This document shows, piece by piece, positions 1 to 5,852 of a stretch of DNA of 9,144 nt; position 1 is the first letter of the stretch; every line of letters starts with the position of its first letter. Below the pieces are notes generated by a model. It did no database searches. It was not told where the DNA came from and worked only from the letters and a program-made list of their open reading frames with translations. This DNA comes from an uncultured Cytophagaceae bacterium (GTDB lineage Bacteria > Bacteroidota > Bacteroidia > Cytophagales > Spirosomataceae): NCBI GenBank assembly GCA_903960725.1, contig CAJCBY010000120.1, positions 1 through 9,144 on the forward strand. Reading direction: 5' to 3'. A program made the position numbers and the translations under genes.

Positions 1-1
1 G

Positions 2-199
2 GGCGAAAGTTTGAGCTATGCTTTGCATGGGGCACAGCAAGGGGCCTTTGTGTTTGTGATTGAAGGCGCGATCGAAGTGGCTGGGGAGAAACTGGGACGC
101 AGAGATGCGATCGGGATTTCGCAGACGGATACGATTGAAGTAACTGCTGTGAATACAGATACGAAGGTGTTGTTGATCGAAGTTCCGATGGTCTGGTAG
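2..199 (+). CDS. Pirin-family (cupin) protein, C-terminal fragment; 5' end outside window
   Basis: The reading frame is open from the window edge and ends at TAG 197-199, so only the last 65 codons are present. The TTG at 11-13 is an internal leucine codon, not a start. The fragment reads as a beta-rich tail with a run GAFVFVIEGAIEVAGEKL, then a segment on a 'grDAIGIS' turn and a closing strand LLIEVPM. This is the pattern of the C-terminal cupin half of pirin-like proteins (YhaK/YhhW type), where the second barrel ends in 'aevLLfDlP'-like strands. Some family members have quercetin 2,3-dioxygenase activity, but the metal-binding residues sit in the N-terminal cupin, which is not visible, so activity cannot be judged. 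No T-run terminator follows the stop. The family call is an inference from short sequence similarity and is moderately sure. Confidence 0.7.
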   Translation, partial: GESLSYALHGAQQGAFVFVIEGAIEVAGEKLGRRDAIGISQTDTIEVTAVNTDTKVLLIEVPMVW

Positions 200-246
200 A
201 TTTAACTTTAGGATAATATTTACATAATCAGGAGTTTATAGTGATG

Positions 247-272
247 GCCTATTTTTGGTAAACCAAATAGGC
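247..272. promoter_or_regulatory. Imperfect inverted repeat upstream of the metallophosphoesterase gene (candidate operator or leader hairpin)
   Basis: GCCTATTT (247-254) pairs perfectly with AAATAGGC (265-272). Inside, GG (257-258) can pair with CC (263-264) around a TAAA loop, leaving a two-base TT bulge. The repeat ends four bases before the ATG at 277 and overlaps a -7-like box. No T-run follows on either strand, so it is unlikely to be a terminator for the pirin gene. A DNA operator or an RNA structure near the start codon are both possible. The pairing is seen directly; the role is inference. Confidence 0.5.
250..257 (+). promoter_or_regulatory. Bacteroidota -7 promoter element for the metallophosphoesterase/glycosyltransferase operon
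   Basis: TATTTTTG matches the Bacteroidota -7 consensus TAnnTTTG at every fixed position. Transcription would begin about 7 bases downstream, giving an untranslated leader of only about a dozen bases before the ATG at 277. I see no clear TTTG -33 element at the expected distance. The T-rich sequence makes a chance match easier here than for the other three boxes in the window, and read-through from the pirin gene is also possible. Confidence 0.45.
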
Positions 273-276
273 AAAC

Positions 277-1086
277 ATGGGCCGTCATTCTCAACCCACC
301 TACAAAACAATCGTTATCTCTGACTTGCATTTAGGTAGCAAGGGAGCTAAAGCAGCCGAGGTAAACGAATTCTTAAGCGCACATTCGTGCCACAAACTCA
401 TCTTAAACGGCGATATCATCGACGGCTGGCAACTGAAAAAAGGAGGCAGCTGGAAGAAGAAGCATACCGGTTTTTTCCGTTGTGTGTTAAAGATGATGGA
501 CAAGTGGGATACGGAGGTGATTTATTTGCGTGGGAATCATGATGATTTCTTGGAGCAAGTGCTTCCGTTGAAAATTGGGAAGCAGTTTTCGATTCGCCAG
601 GACTATATGTTGAAGAGTTTTGGGAAGAAATACTTCATCACTCACGGCGATATTTTCGACAGCATTACCAGCCAAATGAAATGGCTTGCCTATCTGGGCG
701 ATATCGGCTACACGTTCTTGTTGTGGTTGAATAAATGGTACAATCAATACCGAACTTGGCAAGGGAAGCCTTACTACTCTTTATCGCAGGTGATTAAGCA
801 AAAGGTGAAGGCGGCGGTGAATTTTATCTCGGATTTTGAGGAGAAATTAGCGGAGTTAGCGAAGGCCAAAGGCGCAGATGGCATCATCTGTGGCCATATC
901 CACAAGGCTGAAATCAAAATGATCGACGGAATTGCGTACATGAATTCTGGCGATTGGGTCGAATCTTTAACGGCCTTAGTGGAAACACACCAGGGGGAAT
1001 GGCAAATCATTGAATTCCCGAACTACGATTTAAAAGCAGAGTTAACCGAAATTTTAGGCGAGGCAATCGCTATAAAAGCCGCATAA
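277..1086 (+). CDS. Calcineurin-like metallophosphoesterase, UDP-2,3-diacylglucosamine diphosphatase-like (COG2908), possibly PlcP-like
   Basis: This 269-residue cytosolic protein has no signal peptide. It carries the full set of di-metal phosphoesterase motifs: DLH (D16, H18), NGDIID (D46), GNHDD (N87, H88), THGD (H123) and GHIH (H207, H209), then NSGDWVES near 223-230. A helical insertion rich in Trp/Tyr/Leu at about 134-182 could form a lipid-facing cap. Databases usually name this group UDP-2,3-diacylglucosamine diphosphatase, but true LpxH of E. coli type has GNRD where this protein has GNHD, so lipid A synthesis is not assured. The same COG2908 group contains PlcP, a phospholipase C-like enzyme that releases diacylglycerol from phospholipids in phosphate-starved bacteria, often next to a glycosyltransferase. 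The glycosyltransferase here starts one base after this stop (TAAGATG), so the two are almost surely cotranscribed. Phosphoesterase fold is near certain; substrate is open. Confidence 0.88.
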   Translation: MGRHSQPTYKTIVISDLHLGSKGAKAAEVNEFLSAHSCHKLILNGDIIDGWQLKKGGSWKKKHTGFFRCVLKMMDKWDTEVIYLRGNHDDFLEQVLPLKIGKQFSIRQDYMLKSFGKKYFITHGDIFDSITSQMKWLAYLGDIGYTFLLWLNKWYNQYRTWQGKPYYSLSQVIKQKVKAAVNFISDFEEKLAELAKAKGADGIICGHIHKAEIKMIDGIAYMNSGDWVESLTALVETHQGEWQIIEFPNYDLKAELTEILGEAIAIKAA

Positions 1087-1087
1087 G

Positions 1088-2257
1088 ATGGGAAAATTCA
1101 TATTCACGGTTCAGGGCGAGGGTCGCGGGCATTTAACCCAAGCGATTTCATTTACACAAATTGCACGCGAGGCAGGTCACGAAGTAATAGGCTATGCGGT
1201 GGGATCCTTTCAGGGTCGAAAAATTCCGTCATTTTTCCTGGATTTTATAGGCGATACTCCCTTGTTACAATACAATAGTCCGTCGATTATTTTTGGTAAT
1301 GGAAAGTCTGTACAATTAGCTAAAACGGCGATGCAGGCGGTGACGAATTTCAAAACTTTTTGGAAGAGCGCAACGCAGCTGGAAGAGTTCATTGAAGAAC
1401 TAAAACCAGATGGAATTATCAACTTCTATGAATCCATTACAGGATTATACAAATTAAAGTCAAGATCAAAAGTCCCTACCATGTCCGTGGGGCATCAATA
1501 TTTATTGCTAAACAAGAACTTCGTAAGTTTCCCGGAGAAGAAGATCGACCGGATCCTTTTAAATATGAATACGATGATTACGTCCATCGGTTCTAAGAAG
1601 TTATTAGGCTTATCCTTCCGACCAATCGATAATGACGAGAAAATCGAGGTGGTACCACCGCTTTTGCGTCAGCAAGTAAAAAGCATTGTTCCGAAAGCGG
1701 GCGAGCGTTGGTTAGCGTATTTAACACACTTCCGTTTATCTGAAGATATTATGGCGTGGTCGAATGCGAATCCGGAGGTGAAGTTGGATTGTTTTTGGGA
1801 TAATCCAGCGCGTAGAGAGACCTATCACTATTCTGATTCGCTAACGTTTCATCCGATTGACGCAGAGAATTATTTGGCCAAAATGACTGAATGTGCAGGT
1901 TTAATCTCGACCGCTGGGTTTGAATCTGTTGCCGAGGCGATGTATTTAGGAAAGCCGGCGATGATGGTTCCCGTACCTAATCACATCGAACAAATGATCA
2001 ACGCATACGATGGGGAATTATCAGGAGCGGGAATCGGGGCTTCGACCTTCGATTTAAGCATTTTCAAGAACTACCTTCCCTCTCACGTTTCCGTGCAAGA
2101 ACAGTACCAGGAATGGGTTTCGCAATCACAGCGTTTAATGGCAGGGCATTTAACCGATTTAATCGCTCAACCAGTTTACGTAACGAACTTCAGCCAAAAC
2201 CAAGGAACGGGGTTGTCTGGCATGTTAGGCAGACGACGATTCCGCTGGTCACGTTAA
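1088..2257 (+). CDS. Glycosyltransferase, GT28/MJ1255-like (GT-B fold)
   Basis: This 389-residue protein begins with a beta strand and a glycine-rich loop, FTVQGEGRGH (G10-H15), matching the acceptor-side N-terminal loop of GT28-type enzymes such as MurG and MGDG synthases. The C-terminal half has the nucleotide-sugar region: STAGFES (275-280), then EAMYLGKP (283-290), then VPVPNHIEQ (294-302), the usual layout of the donor-binding loop and helix. There is no signal peptide or membrane helix, so it probably acts at the inner face of the cytoplasmic membrane on a lipid acceptor, as family members do. The start lies one base after the stop of the phosphoesterase, which points to coupled translation and a shared pathway. 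The last ~20 residues are basic (GRRRFRWSR), which may aid membrane contact. Both donor sugar and acceptor are unknown. A terminator follows ten bases after the stop. Confidence 0.85.
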   Translation: MGKFIFTVQGEGRGHLTQAISFTQIAREAGHEVIGYAVGSFQGRKIPSFFLDFIGDTPLLQYNSPSIIFGNGKSVQLAKTAMQAVTNFKTFWKSATQLEEFIEELKPDGIINFYESITGLYKLKSRSKVPTMSVGHQYLLLNKNFVSFPEKKIDRILLNMNTMITSIGSKKLLGLSFRPIDNDEKIEVVPPLLRQQVKSIVPKAGERWLAYLTHFRLSEDIMAWSNANPEVKLDCFWDNPARRETYHYSDSLTFHPIDAENYLAKMTECAGLISTAGFESVAEAMYLGKPAMMVPVPNHIEQMINAYDGELSGAGIGASTFDLSIFKNYLPSHVSVQEQYQEWVSQSQRLMAGHLTDLIAQPVYVTNFSQNQGTGLSGMLGRRRFRWSR

Positions 2258-2266
2258 ATATTCACC

Positions 2267-2294
2267 AAAAGGGAGCCTATGAGCTCCCTTTTTT
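2267..2294 (+). terminator. Rho-independent terminator after the glycosyltransferase gene
   Basis: GGGAGC (2271-2276) pairs with GCTCCC (2283-2288) around a six-base loop. The stem is preceded by AAAA and followed by six T (2289-2294), which can lengthen it by A-T pairs. It starts nine bases after the TAA of the glycosyltransferase gene and ends the phosphoesterase/glycosyltransferase unit. Confidence 0.9.
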
Positions 2295-2350
2295 ATGATT
2301 TGTTAATAATAACTTCATCATTCAACAATAGGGTACAATTTTAAAGCCCC

Positions 2351-2358
2351 TAGTTTTG
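2351..2358 (+). promoter_or_regulatory. Bacteroidota -7 promoter element for the exported phosphoesterase/SMR-like operon
   Basis: TAGTTTTG fits TAnnTTTG exactly and lies 22 bases before the ATG at 2381, so the leader would be about 16 bases. A 6-bp inverted repeat, GTACAA at 2333-2338 and TTGTAC at 2356-2361, brackets the region and its right arm overlaps the -7 box, so it might be an operator half-site pair. The repeat is short enough to arise by chance. No convincing -33 TTTG is seen. Confidence 0.6.
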
Positions 2359-2380
2359 TACAGATACATAGTTCTATTAA

Positions 2381-3301
2381 ATGAATAGAAGATCCCTTCT
2401 ACAAACCTTGGGATTAACCCTCGGAACCCTCACTCTTCCTACTATTGGAAGAGCAAATACCACCCCCGCTTCTGAAAAACCTTTTCGAATTGCCCACATA
2501 ACAGATGTGCACATGATGCCATTAATAGGCGCTGCTAAAGGCTTTGCAAAGTGTTTGGACCATATCCAATCCTTACCTCACAAACCAGATTTGATCATCA
2601 ACAGTGGTGATGCGATTATGGATGCGCATAGAGGAGGGCGGGCTATCGCTGAAAAACAGTGGCGGACTTGGAATAATGTAATTGAAAAAGAGCTCTCCGT
2701 GCCTATTATTCAGTCGCTAGGAAATCATGATATTTGGGTAAAAAATGAAAGTCCGGAAAGCATTATTGAAGGCAAAAAATATGCCTTAGATGAGATAAAA
2801 GAATCGTCTTTGTATTTCTCCAAAGACTTAGGGGATTGGCATTTGATCAGCTTAGACAGTATCAGTCCCAATCAAGAAGGAAAATGGTACACGGGAAAAA
2901 TAGATGAGGCTCAAATGCATTGGCTGCAGCATGAATTAAAATCCATTCCTAGCTATAAGCCAATTATGATTGTATCCCATATTCCGATTCTAGCAGCTTG
3001 CATTTTCTTCGATGGAAATCGCTTTGAAAATAATCAATGGAATGTACCAGGTAGATGGATGCACGAAGATGCCAATGAACTCAAAAACCTCTTCAGCCAC
3101 TACCCAAATGTAAAATTAGCAATCTCAGGCCATATACATTTACTTGATCGTGTGGAATACAATGGAGTGACTTATTGCTGTAATGGAGCCGTTAGTGGAG
3201 CCTGGTGGGGCGGAAACTACCAAGAAACGAAGCCTGGATACGCTATTATCGATTTATATCCAGACGGTCGATTTACTAATACGTATTCATCTTATGTATA
3301 A
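2381..3301 (+). CDS. Exported calcineurin-like metallophosphoesterase with Tat-type signal
   Basis: This 306-residue protein starts MNRRSLLQTLGLTLG, a twin-arginine-like signal (R3 R4, then a hydrophobic stretch to about residue 20), with probable cleavage near residues 25-30. That suggests a folded, metal-loaded enzyme sent to the periplasm or surface. All metal-site motifs of the CpdA/Icc-like (COG1409) group are present: TDVH (D42, H44), SGD (D77), GNHD (N115, H116), VSH (H200) and GHIH (H251, H253). Possible substrates include phosphodiesters, phosphomonoesters or nucleotides; the sequence does not discriminate. The downstream SMR-like gene begins inside its last codons (8-bp overlap), so both are translated from one mRNA. 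By eye this gene is more AT-rich than the phosphoesterase/glycosyltransferase pair to its left. It is not a close copy of the phosphoesterase at 277-1086; the two share only the fold motifs. Confidence 0.88.
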   Translation: MNRRSLLQTLGLTLGTLTLPTIGRANTTPASEKPFRIAHITDVHMMPLIGAAKGFAKCLDHIQSLPHKPDLIINSGDAIMDAHRGGRAIAEKQWRTWNNVIEKELSVPIIQSLGNHDIWVKNESPESIIEGKKYALDEIKESSLYFSKDLGDWHLISLDSISPNQEGKWYTGKIDEAQMHWLQHELKSIPSYKPIMIVSHIPILAACIFFDGNRFENNQWNVPGRWMHEDANELKNLFSHYPNVKLAISGHIHLLDRVEYNGVTYCCNGAVSGAWWGGNYQETKPGYAIIDLYPDGRFTNTYSSYV

Positions 3302-3671
3302 AGCCTGGGCCTTTCTTTTAATTGCGGCAGGATTCGAAGCGGCTTGGACTTACTCACTAAAAAAAGTTAGCCTGAATTCAATTAAATACGCCATTAGTGA
3401 AAATCCATTTTTTAGTGTCCCGGTAGGAAAAGAAATAGGGTATTTGCTACTTTATTTAGGCTTAGGTGGAGCCAATATTTTCTTTCTCTCCCTTTCGCTA
3501 AAAAGTATTCCATTGACTTTAGCTATCGCCAGCTGGACCGCAATATCGCTGGTCTTCATTAAACTATTTGATGTTTTTGTATTAAAAACGCCTACTAACA
3601 GCCTAGAAATCTTCTTCTTAACTCTAATTATAGTTGGAATCATAGGTCTAAAATTCAGCTCAGCGAACTAA
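3294..3671 (+). CDS. Small four-helix membrane protein, divergent SMR family member (Gdx/SugE-like)
   Basis: The start is taken at ATG 3294, which overlaps the preceding stop as ATGTATAA. The open frame runs further upstream, but only inside the phosphoesterase coding region. The 125 residues form about four membrane helices (roughly 5-22, 48-68, 72-96, 104-121). Helix 1 has E15 followed by AAW, then SLKK, like the essential glutamate and 'EVVWAxxLK' of Gdx/SugE guanidinium exporters. Helix 3 has A-S-W81-T, like the 'AVWTGIG' of the family, and helix 4 ends VGIIGLK, a typical SMR ending. It departs from the family in having about 20 extra residues between helices 1 and 2, in lacking the glycines after W81, and in carrying K90 and D93 in helix 3. 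A small-molecule/proton antiporter is the likeliest role, but the substrate is uncertain. An alternative is a small EamA/DMT-type protein. Confidence 0.72.
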   Translation: MYKAWAFLLIAAGFEAAWTYSLKKVSLNSIKYAISENPFFSVPVGKEIGYLLLYLGLGGANIFFLSLSLKSIPLTLAIASWTAISLVFIKLFDVFVLKTPTNSLEIFFLTLIIVGIIGLKFSSAN

Positions 3672-3676
3672 TTCCA

Positions 3677-3712
3677 ATGTTAAATTTTTATATGTTACGT
3701 AAATGTTAACAT
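3677..3712. promoter_or_regulatory. ATGTTA direct repeats and palindrome upstream of the histone-like gene
   Basis: ATGTTA occurs at 3677-3682, 3692-3697 and 3703-3708. The third copy sits in a perfect 10-bp palindrome ATGTTAACAT (3703-3712), and the 8-bp palindrome TTACGTAA (3695-3702) overlaps the second. The group lies about 30-65 bases upstream of the -7 box of the histone-like gene, where an activator or repressor could bind. The stretch is very AT-rich, so chance matches are a real alternative. Confidence 0.35.
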
Positions 3713-3742
3713 GGTTTAATTTTATTTAACAATTTCTTTACA

Positions 3743-3750
3743 TAGCTTTG
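3743..3750 (+). promoter_or_regulatory. Bacteroidota -7 promoter element for the histone H1-like gene
   Basis: TAGCTTTG matches TAnnTTTG exactly, 24 bases before the ATG at 3775. Its final TTG (3748-3750) could be read as an in-frame start nine codons upstream, but a start codon inside the promoter cannot be transcribed from it, which supports the ATG at 3775. No clear TTTG -33 element is present. Confidence 0.65.
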
Positions 3751-3774
3751 GCCAACACAATAAAAAAAACCATT

Positions 3775-4167
3775 ATGAGTGAGGATAACAAAAAATTGAC
3801 AGACCAATTAGTGCAAGCAATCTTGCCTAAATTAAAAGGACTTTCTGAAAAAAATGCGAAGAAAGTATTGCAAGAAACACACAAGTCAATTGCTTCCATA
3901 GCTAAAAAATATAGCAAGCTAATTGCAGAGCAAGAGAAAGAGAAAGCGAAAGCGAAAGAAAAAGCTGCAAAAGAAGCTAAAAAGAAATCAGAAAAAGAGG
4001 CTAAGAAAAAAGCTAAAGAAGGCAAGAAGGTAGCTAAAGCAAAATTGCTAGCTGCTTTAATCGCGAAAGAGAAAACTCCAGCACCAGCGGCGGCTAAAAA
4101 GGCACCAGCAGCTCCTGCAAAAGTAAAAGCAAAACCAAGAGCACGTGCTCCTAGAACTAAAAAGTAA
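3775..4167 (+). CDS. Lys/Ala-rich histone H1-like DNA-binding protein
   Basis: This 130-residue, strongly basic protein has three visible parts. Residues 1-50 can form amphipathic helices (LTDQLVQAILPKLKGLSEKN and the stretch after it). Residues 51-100 are a Lys/Glu/Ala-rich, highly charged helix or coiled coil. Residues 101-130 are Pro/Ala/Lys/Arg-rich and end PRARAPRTKK, like the disordered DNA-binding tail of eukaryotic H1 and bacterial Hc1/AlgP-like proteins. There is no signal peptide or Cys. The ATG at 3775 is preferred over an in-frame TTG at 3748 because that TTG lies in the promoter. It has its own promoter and terminator, so it is a single-gene unit. A nucleoid-associated, DNA-compacting role is inferred from composition; low-complexity basic proteins can look alike without common descent. 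RNA or ribosome binding is an alternative. Confidence 0.75.
   Translation: MSEDNKKLTDQLVQAILPKLKGLSEKNAKKVLQETHKSIASIAKKYSKLIAEQEKEKAKAKEKAAKEAKKKSEKEAKKKAKEGKKVAKAKLLAALIAKEKTPAPAAAKKAPAAPAKVKAKPRARAPRTKK
3934..3963 (+). repeat. Short tandem hexamer tract (GRRAAA-like, five units) inside the histone-like gene
   Basis: Five consecutive six-base units, GAGAAA twice, GCGAAA twice and GAAAAA once, encode alternating Glu/Ala and Lys. Units are whole multiples of codons, so slippage here would lengthen or shorten the charged linker without a frameshift. Confidence 0.7.
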
Positions 4168-4181
4168 TTTGAGATGTAACT

Positions 4182-4216
4182 AAAAAAAGGAGGAACAATG
4201 TTCCTCCTTTTTTTTT
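4182..4216. terminator. Bidirectional intrinsic terminator between the histone-like gene and susD-like gene
   Basis: GGAGGAAC (4189-4196) pairs with GTTCCTCC (4200-4207) around a three-base AAT loop. Seven A precede the stem and nine T (4208-4216) follow it, so the duplex can extend to 15 bp and each strand shows a T-run after the stem. It sits 14 bases after the stop of the histone-like gene and 19 bases past the stop of the convergent susD-like gene, serving both. Confidence 0.92.
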
Positions 4217-4235
4217 ACCACGTGAATCATCAATT

Positions 4236-5834
4236 TTATTTATTTAACCACATGACATCGTTGATGTCATCTTTACCCGCATACTGGCTAGTGATAGCAG
4301 CCGTATAATTCGCTGAGTTAGCTGTTCTTTCCGTCGATGGGTAAATCCAACGTAAAGCAATACGATTAGAGTTTCCGTTACCAGCTCCAGTAGAGAACGC
4401 AGGGAAACCTGTTCTTCTCCAGTTAAAATAAGCTTCCATACCTGAGTTCATGAAGAAGGCTGCATATTTTTGAGAAACAATTTTCTGAATTGCATTTGTT
4501 GCATCATAAGCAACAGCTGATTGCGCATAATACGTATCGAAGTTGAAGTTTACCGTATACTTAGTTTGGTCAGCCGCATCTTTTGTTCCCGTTTTAGAAT
4601 ACGTGAATGTGTTAGCTCCATCTACAATACCATAGAATGCGTGAGATGCCTTAATGCCTTTTTTATACCAATCCTCTGCAGAACCTGATGCCCAACCACG
4701 TGCATACCCTTCAGCGATGTTGAAGCATAACTCAGGATATCCTACGATGAAAGTGTTTTCGCCCGTGTAGTTTTGGTAATACCGTGAACGGCTTTGGAAA
4801 GAGTAGATACCTGGAGCAAAACCTGCACCATTCGATAAACCTGCATTCTTAGCCATGTCATCAATATTATCACCAGAACCAGCACCGCGGTAAGCCGTGA
4901 AGTCAGATGGTAATTTACCTGCTTTCAAATCTGAACCAGCTGGCTCACAAGTAACCATAACACGAGGATCTTGAGTAGAAGATAAAAATCCTACATAAGT
5001 AGAGGCCATGTTTTGACGCGTTGCATCGAAACCAAAGTTATCCGGGTTAGATGGATATTTGTTGAAGTTATTCCAAACGAATTGTAACGACTCCGCATTT
5101 GATCCTAATAACGGATACTTGGCAGGATTACCTATCATTTCAGCAAATTTCGCTTTAACACCTAATTCCGCATCAGCATCTTTCTTAGACAAAGTGATTA
5201 AGACACGTAAGCGGTATGCATTCACTACTTTTTGCCATTTCTTCAAATCACCATTGAAATAGAAATCGCCAGAAACATTTTCACCTTTTGCTATCAAAGC
5301 AGTTAAGTCCGTATTTGCATCGTCTAACCACTTCAAGATTTGTACATAAATTGCTTTTTGAGAATCGTATTTTGGAGCTGTATTTTCAATGCCTTTTAAC
5401 GCATCGGTCATAGGCAAGTCACCAACACGCTTTGACATTTGATCAAAGAAATACGCACGGAAGAATTTACCCAAGGCAGAATAACCATTCACGTCGGGCA
5501 AACCTAATTTCTTCGCTTCCTCCTCCATCTTTACTACGTTTTTCAACGTCGTAAATTGGTTAGGCATTTGGCCCAAATTATACTCATTATTTGCATAATA
5601 ATTATAGTTAGAGCAATAAAACTGGTTCCAACGTGCCTCCGCAGAGAATGGACGACCATTATCATTCATTAAGTTGAATTCAACTGACTGCAACACTAAG
5701 GAAGCAGGTACTTGAACGGCACGATTGGAATCTTTTTCCAATTGATCGAAGGACTTCTCGCAGCTGGTTAAAGCTAGCACTGAAAAGCTCAATATACCTA
5801 AGATTATATTTTTAACTTTCATTGTTTGACTCAT
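4236..5834 (-). CDS. SusD-like outer-membrane nutrient-binding lipoprotein (SusD-like_2 type)
   Basis: This 532-residue lipoprotein has a basic n-region, a hydrophobic core and a lipobox ALTSC with the lipidated Cys at 25. The mature start CEKSFDQLEKDSN, followed by a 'vPasLvLQ' stretch, is the pattern of the SusD/RagB branch named SusD-like_2, whose members are 480-550 residues and largely helical with TPR-like repeats. It would sit as a surface lid on the SusC-like barrel encoded just upstream and capture ligand for import. The start is 18 bases after the susC stop, so both are one operon. A second ATG four codons in (5820-5822) would also give a good lipoprotein signal. The protein is rich in Tyr, Trp and Asn, common in ligand-binding SusD proteins, but nothing in it identifies the substrate. 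Family assignment is strong. Confidence 0.92.
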   Translation of the reverse strand: MSQTMKVKNIILGILSFSVLALTSCEKSFDQLEKDSNRAVQVPASLVLQSVEFNLMNDNGRPFSAEARWNQFYCSNYNYYANNEYNLGQMPNQFTTLKNVVKMEEEAKKLGLPDVNGYSALGKFFRAYFFDQMSKRVGDLPMTDALKGIENTAPKYDSQKAIYVQILKWLDDANTDLTALIAKGENVSGDFYFNGDLKKWQKVVNAYRLRVLITLSKKDADAELGVKAKFAEMIGNPAKYPLLGSNAESLQFVWNNFNKYPSNPDNFGFDATRQNMASTYVGFLSSTQDPRVMVTCEPAGSDLKAGKLPSDFTAYRGAGSGDNIDDMAKNAGLSNGAGFAPGIYSFQSRSRYYQNYTGENTFIVGYPELCFNIAEGYARGWASGSAEDWYKKGIKASHAFYGIVDGANTFTYSKTGTKDAADQTKYTVNFNFDTYYAQSAVAYDATNAIQKIVSQKYAAFFMNSGMEAYFNWRRTGFPAFSTGAGNGNSNRIALRWIYPSTERTANSANYTAAITSQYAGKDDINDVMWLNK

Positions 5835-5852
5835 TTATAAGAGTGAAAAAAA

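Noticed and set aside
68..113. Two GCGATCG heptamers within 46 bases (68-74 and 107-113), recalling the cyanobacterial HIP1 motif
   Set aside because: There are only two copies in coding sequence and none recognised elsewhere in the window; the SusCD genes and TAnnTTTG promoters argue against a cyanobacterial source.
244..261. Mini-ORF ATG GCC TAT TTT TGG TAA (MAYFW) preceded by GGAG at 231-234, like an aromatic leader peptide next to a hairpin
   Set aside because: It is only five codons, it overlaps the candidate -7 box at 250-257 so would not be on that transcript, and Bacteroidota rarely use leader-peptide attenuation with a Shine-Dalgarno. Chance is the simpler explanation.
2113..2298. 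Plus-strand 61-codon open frame over the end of the glycosyltransferase gene and its terminator
   Set aside because: It is out of frame with the well-supported glycosyltransferase, runs through the intrinsic terminator and resembles no protein family.
3183..3293. Upstream extension of the SMR-like open frame by 37 codons
   Set aside because: It lies wholly inside the exported phosphoesterase in another frame, and the extra residues are charged and unlike an SMR N-terminus; ATG 3294 places E15 at the expected site.
277..3301. The two metallophosphoesterases as a possible gene duplication
   Set aside because: They share only the general fold motifs, belong to different groups (COG2908-like cytosolic and COG1409-like Tat-exported), and lie in separate transcription units.
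3738..4025. Minus-strand 95-codon open frame opposite the histone-like gene, rich in Phe/Leu/Ala/Ser
   Set aside because: It is the antisense shadow of Lys/Ala-rich codons (AAA/GCN read back as TTT/NGC); it covers the terminator-free promoter region of the real gene and has no recognisable protein features.
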